Made by a program: the position numbers and the translations under genes. Of a stretch of DNA of 64,000 bases, positions 24,318 to 38,531 are shown one piece after another. Origin of the DNA: Pithys albifrons albifrons (taxonomy: Eukaryota; Chordata; Aves; Passeriformes; Thamnophilidae); NCBI RefSeq assembly GCF_047495875.1, contig NC_092464.1, positions 30,040,865 through 30,104,864 of the forward strand, given 5' to 3'. Each line of letters opens with the position of its first letter. Positions within the stretch are counted from its first letter, which is position 1. The notes below the pieces were generated by a model. It was not told the DNA's origin and did no database searches. It saw nothing but the letters and a program-made list of their open reading frames with translations.

Positions 24318-27300
24318 AACAGGGAACACTGCAAGAGAAATTACTTGTTTTAGGGGAATATTCTCTCCCTGATGTGCAGAGTTACAAGTATGTATTTCTG
24401 TATCACCACACATAAAAAAAAGTCTCCTCTAGACTCCTAAGTACAAACATATCCATATTCATAGCTTCTCACCATGCTCATTCACCAAACTGGTCTTTTT
24501 GGGGGGTTGTACCTTGCTTAGAGAAAACATGCAAATCTCTTTCAAATTTTAAATTTCTAAATTTTTAGAAGAATAATCCTTACTTTGGCATAGTGTTTTA
24601 CTGTGTCACACACTTACTTGATTTTACATAAAATTAAATGGCCCAAATCCCAACACTAGTGTAAACTGAGATGCTGCCAGTAGGCCATGCTTGTCTGCAG
24701 CCTGGTGACTGCTAAAACAACAGGGATCAATACTGAAAGCTCTAGGGTTCTAATGAAACCTTTTACTTGAAAAAAAGTACCTTGCAGAAGGCCACATTAT
24801 GTAAGGGTTAGACTCTAATCTCATTTATACACTCTATAACTGAGTTGATGTCTATAGTCACGCTGGATTTTATTGCTATAATAAAAGCGGAACTGAAACA
24901 CAAGTTAGTTACCTCTACTGCCAGAATGAAAATCTCAGTCATCCAGAGAAGACAACTTTGTTTCATCCTAGTCACAAGCAGACATTTGTCTGTATCAGCA
25001 ACACCTTCCTCTTGCATCACTAAGTTATCCTGGATTTCAGCAGGAGTAATGACAAATCCCCAGTAAGTGTCAAATTGACAGCCCTTGCTTAAAGAACACA
25101 GGAAAGCCAGGAGTGTTGGAAGGTGAAGTGAGTTTTACTGGCAGAGTTGTGTGTGGGGAAGTTGAGTTGATTGCCTGCATCTATTATGACTAGCCCAACC
25201 CAGTTCTGGAATAACAAGAATGTTGCAAGGCAGAGTGAGATCTTTCAGCAGAGTATTGTATGGAGGAGTGGGATCTCTGCTAACCCCCACCAAAGTGCCA
25301 AGATCCAATCTCATGGAATGTCTAATTTAACCACAAAAGCAGAGATGTGCATTTTACATTCCCTTAAAGAAATGCTTTCTTAAGCAAATTATCAAAAAAG
25401 ATATGTACATTAATGACCATATTTGAGCATTATTTTTTTTTCAGCAACAATGATCCAAAGGTCTTCTTTCTTGATGTTCAAGTCCTACTTCATTTTTTCT
25501 CATATTCACAGATCACACAGATCTTCACACATCTCATCTTCCCTGCAGGATAGTCTCTGTGCTGAACTGAGCCCCTATAATTAAAAGCATGGAACCAATT
25601 TTCCAGTTATCCACAGTACCTGTGTATACCAGTCAGGGGACCTCTTCCTAGTAGAAAGATTTTCCCACATTAGACCAGACTTAAGAAAGTCAGAAGTTTC
25701 CTTGAGAGCTGTTTTCTTTGAAATAAAGCATATAATCTTCTCATAGGGAAAATGAATGAGGCTTTGGTGTGATTATAAGAACTGGGTCTACAAGGTGCTC
25801 TCTGTGGCTCAATCTATTCAGCTTTCAATGAAAGCTAAAGATCATCCTTTCATATTTAGTCTACGTGAAACCATTAAGTTTGTCATGTGCATCTCTTGGT
25901 CTTGTCACTTAGAGAAGGAAGACCTCTTACAGCCTTTGTAAAGCAAAGGTTTGGCCCTGAATTTGCCAGAAGAAAGAGAATACATATTACCCTCATTTTT
26001 CTGTGCAGTAGACACAGAGTAGGCATTATTTTAATTTTAGTTGTGTTTTTCACTTGTTAAAAATATTGTATGAAAATATGATTTCAGTTCCTTGCCCAGT
26101 ACTGTCAGCCTCCTGCTTTGAAAGGTAAGCAGAGTTCTGAGGAGGTTTTGAGTTACTTTGATTTATGCCTTCTTTATCAAACCTAGATCTCCCAGTCTTT
26201 CACTTTTTCTGAGTCTCCCTGAGAGAGATTAGAAGTTGCTTGAGAAGAAGGGATTCTGATCAGTCAAATTTCGTTATTCTTCCTGAGCAAACTTCAGAAT
26301 CAAAAGGTGGTTCTTGTTGCTAAGCTCAAAGTTCATTCCCAGACTTAAAATATTTTTTGCTGTCATTAGTTAGATGTTGTGATAAGTTCACAAAGGTGAA
26401 AGCTTTAAGTTACCATTGTAGCCTCCAAAGTAGACTTATGCAATGTATAGTCAGTCCTCATTCTAGTCAGATTCAGTGGCTTGTGTAGAACATTGCTCTG
26501 CTTAATCTGTACTATTGGACATAAGGAATATATTACACAAAGTCTTTGAAGTCTGTACTGGCTTCCTTTTTGCCTCTGGGCATAACTCAGGATGTTCTTA
26601 TTGATCTATAAAACCCTATATGCTTTGAGTCCTAGGCAATAAATTCTATCTCCTTTATCTTCCATTATGATGCTTAAGATCAGCGGGGCATACTGACTAT
26701 ACCTGAGTGTCTGCAGAGATAGAATGCTAAGTGTGAACGGTCCAGGAGTCTGGATTTCACTGCTCCTAAGGATCCAAGAGAGCTTCTTTTGGCTACTTGG
26801 CATACTGTAAAGGCCACTGTTTAGTCAGCTGCTTGAAAGGTGACTGGGGGGGAGGCAGAGGGCAGAAACACATTAACCAGGTTAATTTAAATCTTTGTAT
26901 ATGTACCCAGAAATAAAGTGCTGCATCTAACTACACACTTTTTTTCAGCTTAGCTGCTCCTCCTATCTTAACAGCCTGGTTTCTGAGTGAACCTAAACAT
27001 AGTGATAAAGTCATCCATCACTCTTCAGAGAGACTGGTGTCCAGAATTATCCACAACTTAACTCTTGCTTTTTCCATTTTCTGTGATGGAAAAACCACAC
27101 TTCTCTCGATGGATGTGGAATAATATAAGGCATACATTCCACAAAGATCCCAAAAGAGAATTCCCTTTGTTATGGTCATTTATAAGTCTGTCAGGATCCC
27201 ATTCTCCATGTTTCTTGGACTATAATGATGTCCAAAGGGCAAGGTTTTGTGCAGAGTGCACACACCTGTCTAGCAGCACAAAACAGCCACAGGGAATAGA

Positions 27301-30300
27301 AGGGTATGCACTGACAGGTACAAATGACTGCCAGAGAGCCTTGTCTTTGCAAACCACAGGATCACCAAAGATGCACAAAATAAGAAGGAATCCTCAATTT
27401 TTCATAAACTTAGGCTTGTCCTGTTTTAATAATGACAGGAAAGGGCCAGAATTAGAATGAAGGCACCATGGAAAGAAAGGTTCAAAATTTGGTTTTATAT
27501 TTTTATTGTTAGTCCCAAAGAGAAGACCATTAGGGAACTGCACTTCTGACTTGTTTTCAAAGGCAGATACTTGGAGAGTAAGTATAGCCTCAGATAAATG
27601 ACTGCAGAAAAGAAACTGACATTTATTACTTTGCACCTTAAAACAGAAATGACTGTCAGGCTATTTTCTGTTAAGCAATAAGCATATTAGTAATGTACTT
27701 CAAAGCAGCATAAAATGTGATTTGGAGCATGATAAGATAACTTGTCTGAAAGTGAGGTAAAATTGTAATAAATGCAACTGTTGAGAATTTGTATGCTGTT
27801 GTGCAACAATTTAGCATAATTTTAAAGCTCATACAGAAACATGTTAGAGAACCAAGATACACCCCCATGATGCAGATTCTAAACCCAAAGATTTTTTTGA
27901 ATACATTTTGCTGTAAAGACAGAGGTTTTTCTACACAGACACTTTTAAATTTTCTCATTAAATTACATTTGAGAGATTCAATGGAAAATATAGCATATAT
28001 TCTTATAAATAAGAATGACCAATTAGTTCTGATTTATGTCTTTGTTTCCCTAAGATGCCATATTACAATTTTAATTTTTTTTCTACTTGCTCTTATACAT
28101 AATGTAGACAGAATAATTTAGGTCAGGCTGTGGCTTCAAAGGAGGTAATTTACCACTTTTATCAAAAAAGACATTAAATAGACTGAAAAGGGGGCAGATC
28201 TAATTTTTTAAAAAATTCTACAAAAATTTACAGTAGAATGAAGAACTGTCTGCAGTAATTGAAATTGCTACCTCTTCTTGAGCATTTGCAGTAAGATTTT
28301 TAACACAAGATTGAAGACAATGTGGCTTATCATCTATAACATATTTTATGATTTCTGCATGTGTTGAAGAAGAAAGAAAAACAAAGTATGTTTTACAAAT
28401 GAAAAAAAATGAGAATAACAGCTTGTCCACTTGGGATAACATTACTGGAAACTCTTAGATGACACTGAAATGTAACACTTCTATTTTAAGGAGATTTAGG
28501 GCAGTAAATACGGAATTTTTTAATACACAAAGCCACTGAAGTCAACTGAATTTCAGTATCTACATACTTGCTAAAGTGTTGCCCTAAGGAGTAAAAGTCC
28601 AATTGATTTTCAATGAGCCAGTCTCTTAAATGCTTTTGAAAATTTTACCCTCAGGTTAAAATTCTGAAACTCCTACACAAACAGGCAAAGTCCCATCAAC
28701 ATGCCCTAGTTGCAAATAAAATAGAAACCGAGTAAAAGTTTTGAAGTCTGACTTGTTTCTGTACATGTAATTAACTGAATTCTTAATATATCACTATGTT
28801 TCAGTAAACTGCTTTGTGTTTCTAATTATGTGGTCTGAAATGATTACAGTGTATTTAAAAAATGCACACTCTACAACAAAGCAGCTAAGAAAATCTGGCA
28901 CAGTGTCAGGATTTCCTAGGGAAACACTTGCCAAACCTGTTGTTATATCCAAAGTCATAATTTAAAAACAAGCCTACAAGGTATCTGGAAGAAGTTCCCC
29001 CCTTCCTTCCTTCTGCACCATCTCCAATTCCCTTACAAGGAAATCACTTTACCTTATCAAAACAAAACAGTTACTGACATTTGTCTCCTGGTAGGAAACC
29101 CATCCCTGCTGCTTTCAGATTTTAGATATGATTGGTGCACATTCTTGTTAAAGAAAAGAAAGGTGCCTTCACCAAGAATGTTAGTGTCCAAATTCTTCAA
29201 TCAGATAAACATGCACAACTCCCTGCTGAAATTAAGGAAGTACCTGAGGGCAAAACCTGCCCCCAAAACTAGAATTTTAATAATTGTAATACTGTGTAAT
29301 CCTTTCCCTGCCAAGAGACAGAAAAGGCTTGTTCTGCACCACAAATTCATGCCATGCACTCAGGGTTTCACTTTTAGCCCATGAACCACAATATATTTAA
29401 TCTAAGTGTATAGAGCTTATTTTATTAAAATTAATCCTTCCAATATGATGGTGCATTTGTACAGTACTGTGAATCTCTTATTTGCACACATAAACTCTGT
29501 TATAAACCAGCAAATGTTTCCACATTATCAGCCCAGACACAGTTTTAAACACTGGGAACCTTAATTAACATGGAAATCTTTCTCAAAGGATCGATCTTGA
29601 TGTGTTGGTTTTTACTCTCAGCCACTGAGCATATTTCCTCCCTACCTGTAGTTAGTTTCAGTCATCTAGTTCTCTTCTAAGTCTCAGATTGTTTCATGCA
29701 ATAAATGAATGAGTCAGCCTGAATGAAATTAAGACACCGAACCAAGTATCACTTGACCACACAGACACTACAGCCCATTCCAGACATCCTTTCCAGCAAT
29801 TTTAATTACCTTGATTTCACATGTAAAAGAAAATGTAACAGAAAGAGCTGATAGACCCCTGCTGGTTGAAGATCTCCTTACTTGAATGCTCTAGGAACTC
29901 TTTTAAAATAACAAAATTACATTTTTAGTGAAGTAAAGCTTAATAAAACTCACTATGACTACAATACAACCTTAACTATTAAAGTGTCAAAATGCACACT
30001 GAGAGTCAAGTTTCCAAAATTCTAGGGCTAAGTGCCTAATAGTTTTTAGGGCATTTTTACAGTGAGAACATTTTGTTGTTGTTGACTCCTGTCACTCACA
30101 AATATAATATATAGAAACATATGCACAGTCAGTTTGGCGAAATGTGAAAAATGCCATTGCCATAACATTGAGAGGTGTGAATAAATATTCAGTACGTGCT
30201 ACCCATTCTGCAGGTTCTATGTAAAATTTTGTATCAAAACACTTCAGGAAGGATCAAGAATGGCAATTCTTTGCCGCAGTAGATGTCAAGATTTCAAAAT

Positions 30301-31370
30301 CTTTTCTTCAATCTGTCAGAAAAAACCCTCACATTCTAAGACTCCTTACAAAAGAAATTTCAGAGAAAAAAAGAAAATCTAACCAGATGTAATTATTTTT
30401 GATTTTTTTCTTTGATTAATCTTGACTTTTAATAGTGGTGGTTCAACAGCAGCAGGATAATCCCTGCCTCAAGCATGGTATTAGGATTTAGAGGATTATT
30501 TATCTTATCATATCTAAGCTTAGAACTCTCTCAGTGTACCTTCATGGTAATAAGTAATTAGTAGTACTTGCTTGATCACAGAGTTTTAAGCAAAACTATC
30601 CTCTAGCCTGAAGTGCAGTGGGATTTCAGTCTTCATCTAATGCTTTATTTATCTATATGATTACAACCGATTAGCATTTAGAATTAAAGTACAGTTAAAG
30701 TAATATGGTTACAAAACGACTCAACAATGAGGCCACTGTCAGCAGAGATAATCAGCAATGCTTGTTTTAAAAAGTCTACTTCTCCTACATTAAACTTTGT
30801 CCATACTGTTCAAAACCGGCTCTAACAGTAGCTCTTGCCACTGTTACACCTCACATCACTGTCCAGGAACTAAATAGGCTCCACAACATGTTACCCCATA
30901 TTCAAGACCTTACCACTATTTATGCCTGTAACCTTCAGGCCATAAAGACATTCTTTTTCCAATGCAAAGCATGGTTGTTGTGAGTGACATTTATTTTGGG
31001 ACTTCAATCGTTAGTCTATTTGGAATTACTAACTACTTCAGATGACATATAAACAGTATTCAAGAAAGGAAATGTCAGAACATTCTGTTTGTTCATTTGG
31101 CCTTTCTGCAATTCTTCAAAGCTTTTCACAGGGTTGCTTTTCTAAAATGTATCCTAACATGGAAACATTAGACAAATAAAGCTTTCGTAACTGTCAACAT
31201 CTGAGTTTGTTTTTCAGGTGGAATATTTCCAATAAATTTTCGTTCTGAGGAAAACCAGAGTAGTGTCCTCCCTTCTGTGAGTTTTCATCTGAAATGTTGC
31301 TCTCATGTCACACATTCATGCCTGCCTGATTAGAGCAACAAAACAATTTTTACTGTAAATGGAAAATTCT

Positions 31371-31401
31371 GCAGGTGAAAATCCCGCAGGTGAAAATCCC
31401 T
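31371..31401. repeat. Short tandem duplication (15-bp unit)
   Basis: The motif GCAGGTGAAAATCCC occurs twice in succession, with one base changed in the flanking text. This is a minor local duplication. Confidence 0.75.
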
Positions 31402-32028
31402 GGCCTGAGTCTTCCCTGATGGTAAACAGACTGGCTCCTGTTAAGTCTAGGGCATGCCTATTTCCTTCATAAGGCTGGATGTATCAAACCACTTTGGTAT
31501 ACACAGCTACTAAGAGCTGGGGTTTTGTTTCATTTCTGTTTTTCTTGTTATTTGCTACCTTTGCTACCTGTTAGGAGGGTAGGATCACGGAGTGTTATTC
31601 CAGCTTTCCTTCAGAGCTTTGCATCACAGATGCTCATTTTCATCTACCTCTTGTACAGATGAATGGAATTAGCTCCCCATGCTGACTCCCTCCTTCTCTT
31701 TTTCCATTGCAAACTCTGGCAAGCTGTTGGAGCATAAAGAATGCGGTAACAACTGCCTGGCATTCCATGTCTGTCTACCTGGTTCCTCTGTGTAGGAAGC
31801 ACCTTTAGTAACCAACAGAGGAGACAGAGGATTGGGAAGGCATGTCTCCAGAGAAATTACTGCACGGTGGAAGCTTCAAGAGAGGAAAATCACTGGACAT
31901 ACTTCTGAAGGCTGCATACTTGCACAGTGTCAGAAAAAGCCAGTAGATAATGCAGGTTTAGGAGGTGATTTGGGGACAAATCTTATAAAACGGGTATTCT
32001 AAGGGAATTCTGGTAGGTGCCAATGCAT

Positions 32029-32056
32029 TTCATAGAATCATAAAATCATAGAAAAT
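32029..32056 (-). mobile_element. Possible CR1 terminal octamer remnant
   Basis: CATAGAATCATAAAATCATAG resembles reverse-complemented CR1 terminal repeats (ATTCTATGATTCTATG). No CR1 body follows, so it is either a tiny insert or chance similarity. Confidence 0.4.
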
Positions 32057-32886
32057 TTTTATGAAAAAAATGAGTGGAAAATAATTTTAGCAGTTTCAAT
32101 GACAGATCATAGTACTGTAGAGCTCCTTACAATAGTAAAGAACCTCATATGACAGTTTTTTCTTTTAAATAAATTACATAAAGGAAAATTAATTAAAAAT
32201 TACTTTTATATATACAAGTAGTTATAGCATAATTTCTTTTATATAGTTATAGATGATATCAGTAAATGCTAATATATCTCTTTTAGGTTTTACCCATACC
32301 AGTCAATACCAAATTTTACAACTGCTTCTTACTTGAACTGTACCACATTTACATATGTAGCCTGTTATAAATAGTGCATAGAATAGGTATTTTGTGCTCC
32401 TTCTAAAAAATTATATAGAGAACACAAAAAAGTATGTCTTAAACAGAAAAAAAATATTTCGTTCCAGGCAACCCAATACATAATTCTTGTCAACACTCAG
32501 TATCAGTATAAGGTTTGTTAGAAAAAGAACTACAACTGAAGTGCTGAAGCCAATGTATTCGTTAATGACTTTCTTTGTTCTTAAGTGATGAAAACTGTTA
32601 TTTTATTACTATTAATTCAGTCAACAAGTATAAACAAAAATGAATGGCTATGATAGTTACTAAGGACAAAGGTATATATGGTCATGAAATGCATTTTATT
32701 TTACATCCTAGAAAACAGTTACTGTCAAAAATAAACTGTTTAAGATAGATCATTTATTTTATAAACTGCCAGCTATGCATTAAGGATTCAATTTGATCCT
32801 TGCTGAAGTTAATATAAATCCTTCAATTGTCTTAGAGGGACTTGAGTTTAGAGCATCCATGCAGTAAAACAGTCACCAAGAGAGTA

Positions 32887-33198
32887 TGTATGAATGGCCA
32901 AACTTCGCGAACGAAGATTTGGGAAGGGCTGTCCCCACGTGGGTGTGCCCTTCCAGCCTGCGCAGTGGATTTTAGGTGAGGCTCAGCGTGCGCAAAACTG
33001 GCCCCACCATTTAAGTCCTGAGGTTCATCTGCCACGGCCGAGCGAGCTTGGACAGTGACAGTGAAGTCCTCAGGACTAGAACCTACAGCACCCAGCATTT
33101 CCCAGGAGGTCTCCCATCCAAGTACTAATCCGGGGCTGACCCTGCTTTGCTTCCGAGATCTGACGGGATCGGATGTCAGGGAGGCATTTAACTGCCTG
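32887..33198 (-). mobile_element. 5S-rRNA-headed SINE, copy A, with target-site duplication
   Basis: Read on the minus strand, the 5' part (about 33198-33085) is recognisably 5S rRNA. It keeps the internal promoter regions (GATCTCGGAAGC, AAGCAGGGTC, TTAGTACTTGGATGGGAGACC, and GGGTGCTGTAGG at the end). It then runs into a tail of about 190 nt that is unrelated to 5S and ends near a hairpin at 32903-32916 (CTTCGTTCGCGAAG). The element is bounded by an exact 11-bp direct repeat, CCAAGAGAGTA on the plus strand, at 32876-32886 and 33199-33209. That is the hallmark of retroposition, so this is neither a functional 5S gene nor a simple 5S pseudogene. It shares its tail with the copy at 60569. No CR1 3' end is present, so a different LINE probably mobilised it. 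I cannot tell whether it is already a named family. Confidence 0.88.
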
Positions 33199-36100
33199 CC
33201 AAGAGAGTAGCTGGCCGAGTTCTGATAACCTGTGTTCAGAGCCCAAAACATCTTTCCAGTAGGTGGCACATGAGATCTCATAGTCTAAAATGTAAATACA
33301 GAAATGGCATGTCACCACCAGCCCAGGAAACTGGTATTCAACCAGTTCAGTCTAAAAGGCAAATATGCACTTTAACTGTCTATGGGCAGTGACCAGTGTG
33401 GTCTTTTTATTAGCTCTTGTTTAATTAGCATTATTAGATTCCCATTTCCATGTTAAAAAGAAACATTATATTTATGAATAGCATGGTTATAAAATTTTTG
33501 ATTTATTCAGCTTGTTAAAATAATTTACATTTTTCAGTATTTCTATTACTTAATGTTTATTACTAATATCAGCACACTTGTGCTAATTGGTTGGTGGCAG
33601 TCATTCCCAAATACTCATTCCAAACATGTGGTGGAGGACTTTTGCTCATTCTTCCTGAGAGAAGTTGTCTGCTTTGAGGTCATTAGTGAATGCATCATAT
33701 CCTAGCAGCCCCTTCCCCCGTGATATACATTGCTTCCTATAGACTTTCAACACTCAGACTCCGATTTCAACCTCATGCCATATGCAGCAATGCCACTACA
33801 AGAAATCTATGAATTTCCTTGAAAGGAAGGCTTGGGAATCCTCTCATTTCCATTTCAGTCCTTTTTGTATCACTAATTGCTCTTTATTTTGATACAATAG
33901 GTAATGTAGCAGTGATTTAATACCACATCATCACGTAAGACTTAACATCACTTTGTGAAACTACAATACCTGAAAAAAAATGAAAATATCTTAATTATCC
34001 CACACAGAAAGATTAAAGGAAGGAAGACAGTACCAAGAATTTAAAGACTGCTTAATGTAATCTTACTTCAGCATTACTCTTGGTTATTAAGGTCGGTTTT
34101 GGCTAGGGAAGTTGCAGAGGACAAAAATTACTCATTGTTTCCCTTCACCAAAACACCTGAAGAACAAGAACACTGAGTTTGGTCTCCAAATCTAGCCTTC
34201 AGCTTTGTGGCACATGTAATCTTTGCACGGTAAAAGTTCAGGCTGTATTCTGAACCCTAATTGGTTTGGGCTCCAGCATCAAAAGTTGGTGGTGTACTTG
34301 AAAATGTCTTGTTAATCTAATCTCAAGATTTTGGGCCCATTAGAATGCTTTTTATGTCCAGGATTCACATCTCTACTGTCAAGCATGTGGGAATATCAGA
34401 ATATTCTCAAGACCTGACTCTGCCATTATTCACATCACAAACCCTTAAACTAATACCAAGACGTTATTTTAGCATGAGTGCCAGGAGGTGGAAAAACTCT
34501 CACTGTGCTCAGAAACACAGATTATACTCAATGGCTTTGTGTGGGCCAAGCTTTTGTTCAGGCAGCCTCCCTGGCCTGCACCCAGGCAAAATCAATCAAA
34601 GTAATGGTTCATCAGCTAATCCTGCAAAGTTGGTTTTCTTTAGAAGAGTGTAAATTATTTAAAATGAAACTGTGAGTGGTGTATGTCCAAAAGTAGAGAT
34701 GGAAAATCTGTGGGACATGTGGCTTAGGGTGTGCATGTGTGCAGTCAAACCCACTTTTCAGTTTGTAGTCTAGACATGGCCTTATGACTTGGATTTGGAA
34801 ATACTGAACCTCATGAAGATAAAAGTAGCATTTAATACCCTAAGGCAGATATCTTGGAATGTGGAGAAAACCTAATAATGCAGGTTACTTTAATGTCTGC
34901 AATATGACTGTGGTCAATCCTGCTCTTTCAAATGGGGAGGGGGGAATTTCATGTCATCAAAATTTGGCAGGTACAATTCAAGATATATAGTTTGGAACTC
35001 TAGTGACTGTGGTTTGGAAACAAAATTAAAGTTTCTAAAAAACTTCTGTAAATTTTCTTTCTGAATGTTCAGCTAAACACAACCTCTCTCTTGGAGGCAG
35101 CTGTAATAATAAAATATTTTACATTTATAAAGTGCTTTTCATCCTGAAAAGTCCCAACAGATTTTGCAAACTGCATTCAATCAAAATCACCTAAATGTGA
35201 CTAAACTGCACAGGGAGCAACAATCAGACATGCAGGCACAACACATACCTTGGACCACAGAAGTTTTGGCCAGGAACACTACACCAGAATTCTGCCATTG
35301 CTGAAAGAATAATACATTTTTTCATATACGTGAAATGTCCAGGACCCTGGATTTTTCAAAATACTCAGTTAATTGTAAACTTTACCACTCCAGTAAGTAC
35401 CTGGAAAGGTAGAAGCAGTGAAATTATTTCGTTGGGACTGGCATAGTAATAGTCTGTGTGTATTGAAGCTAATGCTTAGAGTATTAGGCTTTTCTTGACA
35501 GATATATCTGGATATTAGTTCCTATGTCTTGCATGCAGATGAGACAGCTGCTAGGTATAAAGCCTTAGTCAGGCTGCAGACAAGCAAAAGTACTTTCCTA
35601 CAGAAGCGTGAAGAACTGAATGTTACTACCAAGCATTTGCCAGACTGGTATTCTCTGCCAAAAAGAAAATACTAAGCATAGCAGTAATTCAGAGGGTAAA
35701 GTAGTACTGCATGCAAGAAAACAATACTAGTAACAATATCAGGTGAATGCATATATTAAAATCATGAGCTTTTTTTGTTACAGTGGAAATAAAATGGAGG
35801 ATACAGTGAAGGCTCATTTTGTTAACTTACAGAACTGTCATGTAGCATTGTATTTTGGCATCAAGCATGTTGAAAGATCCAAGAATGCTCGACACAAGTT
35901 AGGACTGAAATGTCTGCTTCTTTAGAAGCAGGAACTCTCGCGCAGTTCCACTGCAATTGTGCATAAGCAAGGCAGGATCGAGCTTGCTGAGGAGTAGCTG
36001 CAGCATTCACTGAAATGCTGTTAGTTAGGACTGAAAAAATAAAGAACTTAGTAAATGACATTAGAAATACTAAATCAAATTGAAACCGCACTTTTGTATA

Positions 36101-38460
36101 TTGAGACAAAAGTCTCAAAAAAATAAAAATTTGCTTCAGTAGAAGAAAGAGATTACACTGATTCTTGGTTTATGTATTCCCTGCTACCTCAATCTTGCCA
36201 AAAGGCCAGTCCTTACCCAAGCATTTTATGTAAATTATACATAGAATACTAATGGACAAAACACAACACATATGGTAGAGATAATAAACAAAAATATTTT
36301 AAAAAATACATTTTCTTCTTTCAAATTGTAAACTATAATCTACATACTTTCCCCCACCCCCCTTTTTATTTAATGAGTGTTTGGAAGAATTCTTTTAAAA
36401 TTGGACAAGTATCATTTTAAAAGAAAGAAATTATAGGAATTGATGCTGCTTCTTATGACCTAGTATTCATTAAAATTTTGGTTTAGTTTTCCACATATGG
36501 TTTACTGGCCATGTTGTGTATGTTGTTCTGTGCTCCAACCTGTAAGTCTTTATACAATTGTTTGGTTTTTTTTCCCAAGGATAACTGTTAAGAAATACAG
36601 AAAAAAAAATGCTCTCTTTTTAAGTGTATGAAAAGCAAATTTTTCTTTTTTCTGAGTTTCTGTTTGTAGGAGAAACATAAAAAAAGGAAAACTGATTTTT
36701 GATGAAGTCTTTAAAAGAGCCAAAGAAAACCAGCTGTCTGCAGTTGATCCACAAAGACAGTTTATTTTCTATCAGCTGGACATTTATGTGAAAAAGGCAG
36801 TCATTAAAGCAAGGTGCTGTTTTTCTTTAGAGCCCAAGAATGTGAGAGTATGAAAGCCACAAAAATTTATGCAAACTATTAATTCTAAAGGCTACAGTTA
36901 TGGCAAAATACTTGACGTGCAGAAGTAAAGTATTCAAATGTTATTTTTTATTCTTTTTTAACTGTAAGACCAAACAAAGCATGGCTTCAATTTTTCTTCA
37001 TTTCCCAAGCTTTTTTAAGGTGGAAAGGCCAGGGGAGATAGCTAGGTGATTTTATACAATACATCTGTGTTCTTTTTTACTGAACTTAATTACCTGTATT
37101 TGACTAAAGAACCTGTTTCGGAAAAATACTGAAATGTGAAGGAAGACTTCAGCAGATGCAGAACCCATCTCTTCTGCTAATTTGGACATTCACCCTTGCT
37201 CCTAAAAATATGTATCTTATCTGTAGCCTGAAAATTTGGGCTTTCACTTCTTGGCCACAAAAAGATTTCTCAGCTATGATACTACCCAGTGTTTCCCTTG
37301 TAAAGGTGCAGGCCCACCAAGTTTCAATGATCTCTAAGTCTTCTTTTATTTCTCTCTCATTTATCACTGTTCAGTGTCTCAGATAATACCAACCTACTCA
37401 GCTGAAAACAAAGGAGGTATTTTTGTCTCTAAGAATACAGTATGAGGGTTGCTATACACTGAGTACTAAACATCAAGGCATTCATGACAAAGATCTAATA
37501 CAGGAACAGTGCTATCAAATTCTCAGCAGTGTCAGAGTGAAGAATACTTGTTAAAACAGTTATATCTGTCCCTACGTTTTACAAGCTTTAATAGATACCT
37601 CTAGAAAATTAGTTCGTTGAGGTGCATTACTACCCTTGCCTCTGTTTTAGGTTGTTTTTTTTTAAAAGGATCATATAATAAGAGGTAGGTCTGTTTCAGG
37701 CTGTTTGCTAATTTTTCATTGGATACTGATAATTTGTACCTCTGCACAGTCCAATTATGCATTCTCTATAGAAGCATCTAGATTAGAAATTCCAGATTCA
37801 GTAGACTGATCTCTTTGAAATGTACTGGATTATGAATAAGTTATACAGATATTGTCTTAGGTTCTAAAGCTGGACAGAAATTGGAGGTTGGTGCTCTCAG
37901 GGACATGAAAAGTGTTCCGAGAACTTGTGGGATGAAGGTTGGTGCCATTTGTGCCATTTGTGAACAGGGAGCAAGGTTATGTGTCCAAGCAAGTACTGTG
38001 GTTTCAGACCAAAATTTCCATCTATTTCTTCTGTACCACATCAAGGCAAACTCATGAATCTGCAGAAGGCTTTAGCAATTACTGATGCCCCACATATGAG
38101 CAGAGTGCTACGGTCCAGGTGCATACCAAGGAATAAAGGCAGTGAATGATGACATTTTAAACCACTGAAAGGTACATATAGTTCCACCTCATGTTTCATA
38201 AGTGCTGTAGAAGTCACTGAGAAGTAAAAAGCACCAAACTTTTACTAATAAACAAGGATTAAACACAAAAATTGGGACATAATCAGAAAATTTGAGACAG
38301 AATACAGTGAACAAAAGGATGAAGCATACTATTAATAAGGTGCCAAATAGTGCATATCATCACTAATCACTTTTATATCAAATTATGCACTTTACCTTAG
38401 CCATTTCATAGAAATCTATGACTTAAAGCCAAAAGAAGCCTGACTTCTTGAGTGTTTGCT

Positions 38461-38531
38461 TTTTGGGTTGGTTTTTTGTTGTTGTTGTTATTGTTTGGTT
38501 TTGGTTTTGGTTTGTTTGGGGTTTTTTTTCT
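38461..38531 (+). repeat. GTT/GGTTTT low-complexity tract
   Basis: About 70 bp made almost only of G and T on the plus strand, including (GTT)n and GGTTTT repeats. Confidence 0.9.

Noticed and set aside
27065..27460. 131-codon open frame in the SOSTDC1-LRRC72 interval
   Set aside because: No recognisable domain, no splice-site support and no CpG promoter. A frame of this length in 30 kb of DNA over six frames can arise by chance.
33085..33190. 5S ribosomal RNA gene
   Set aside because: The 5S similarity is only the head of a longer element with a shared non-5S tail and TSDs. Several 5S positions are changed, and both copies share the same non-5S first bases.
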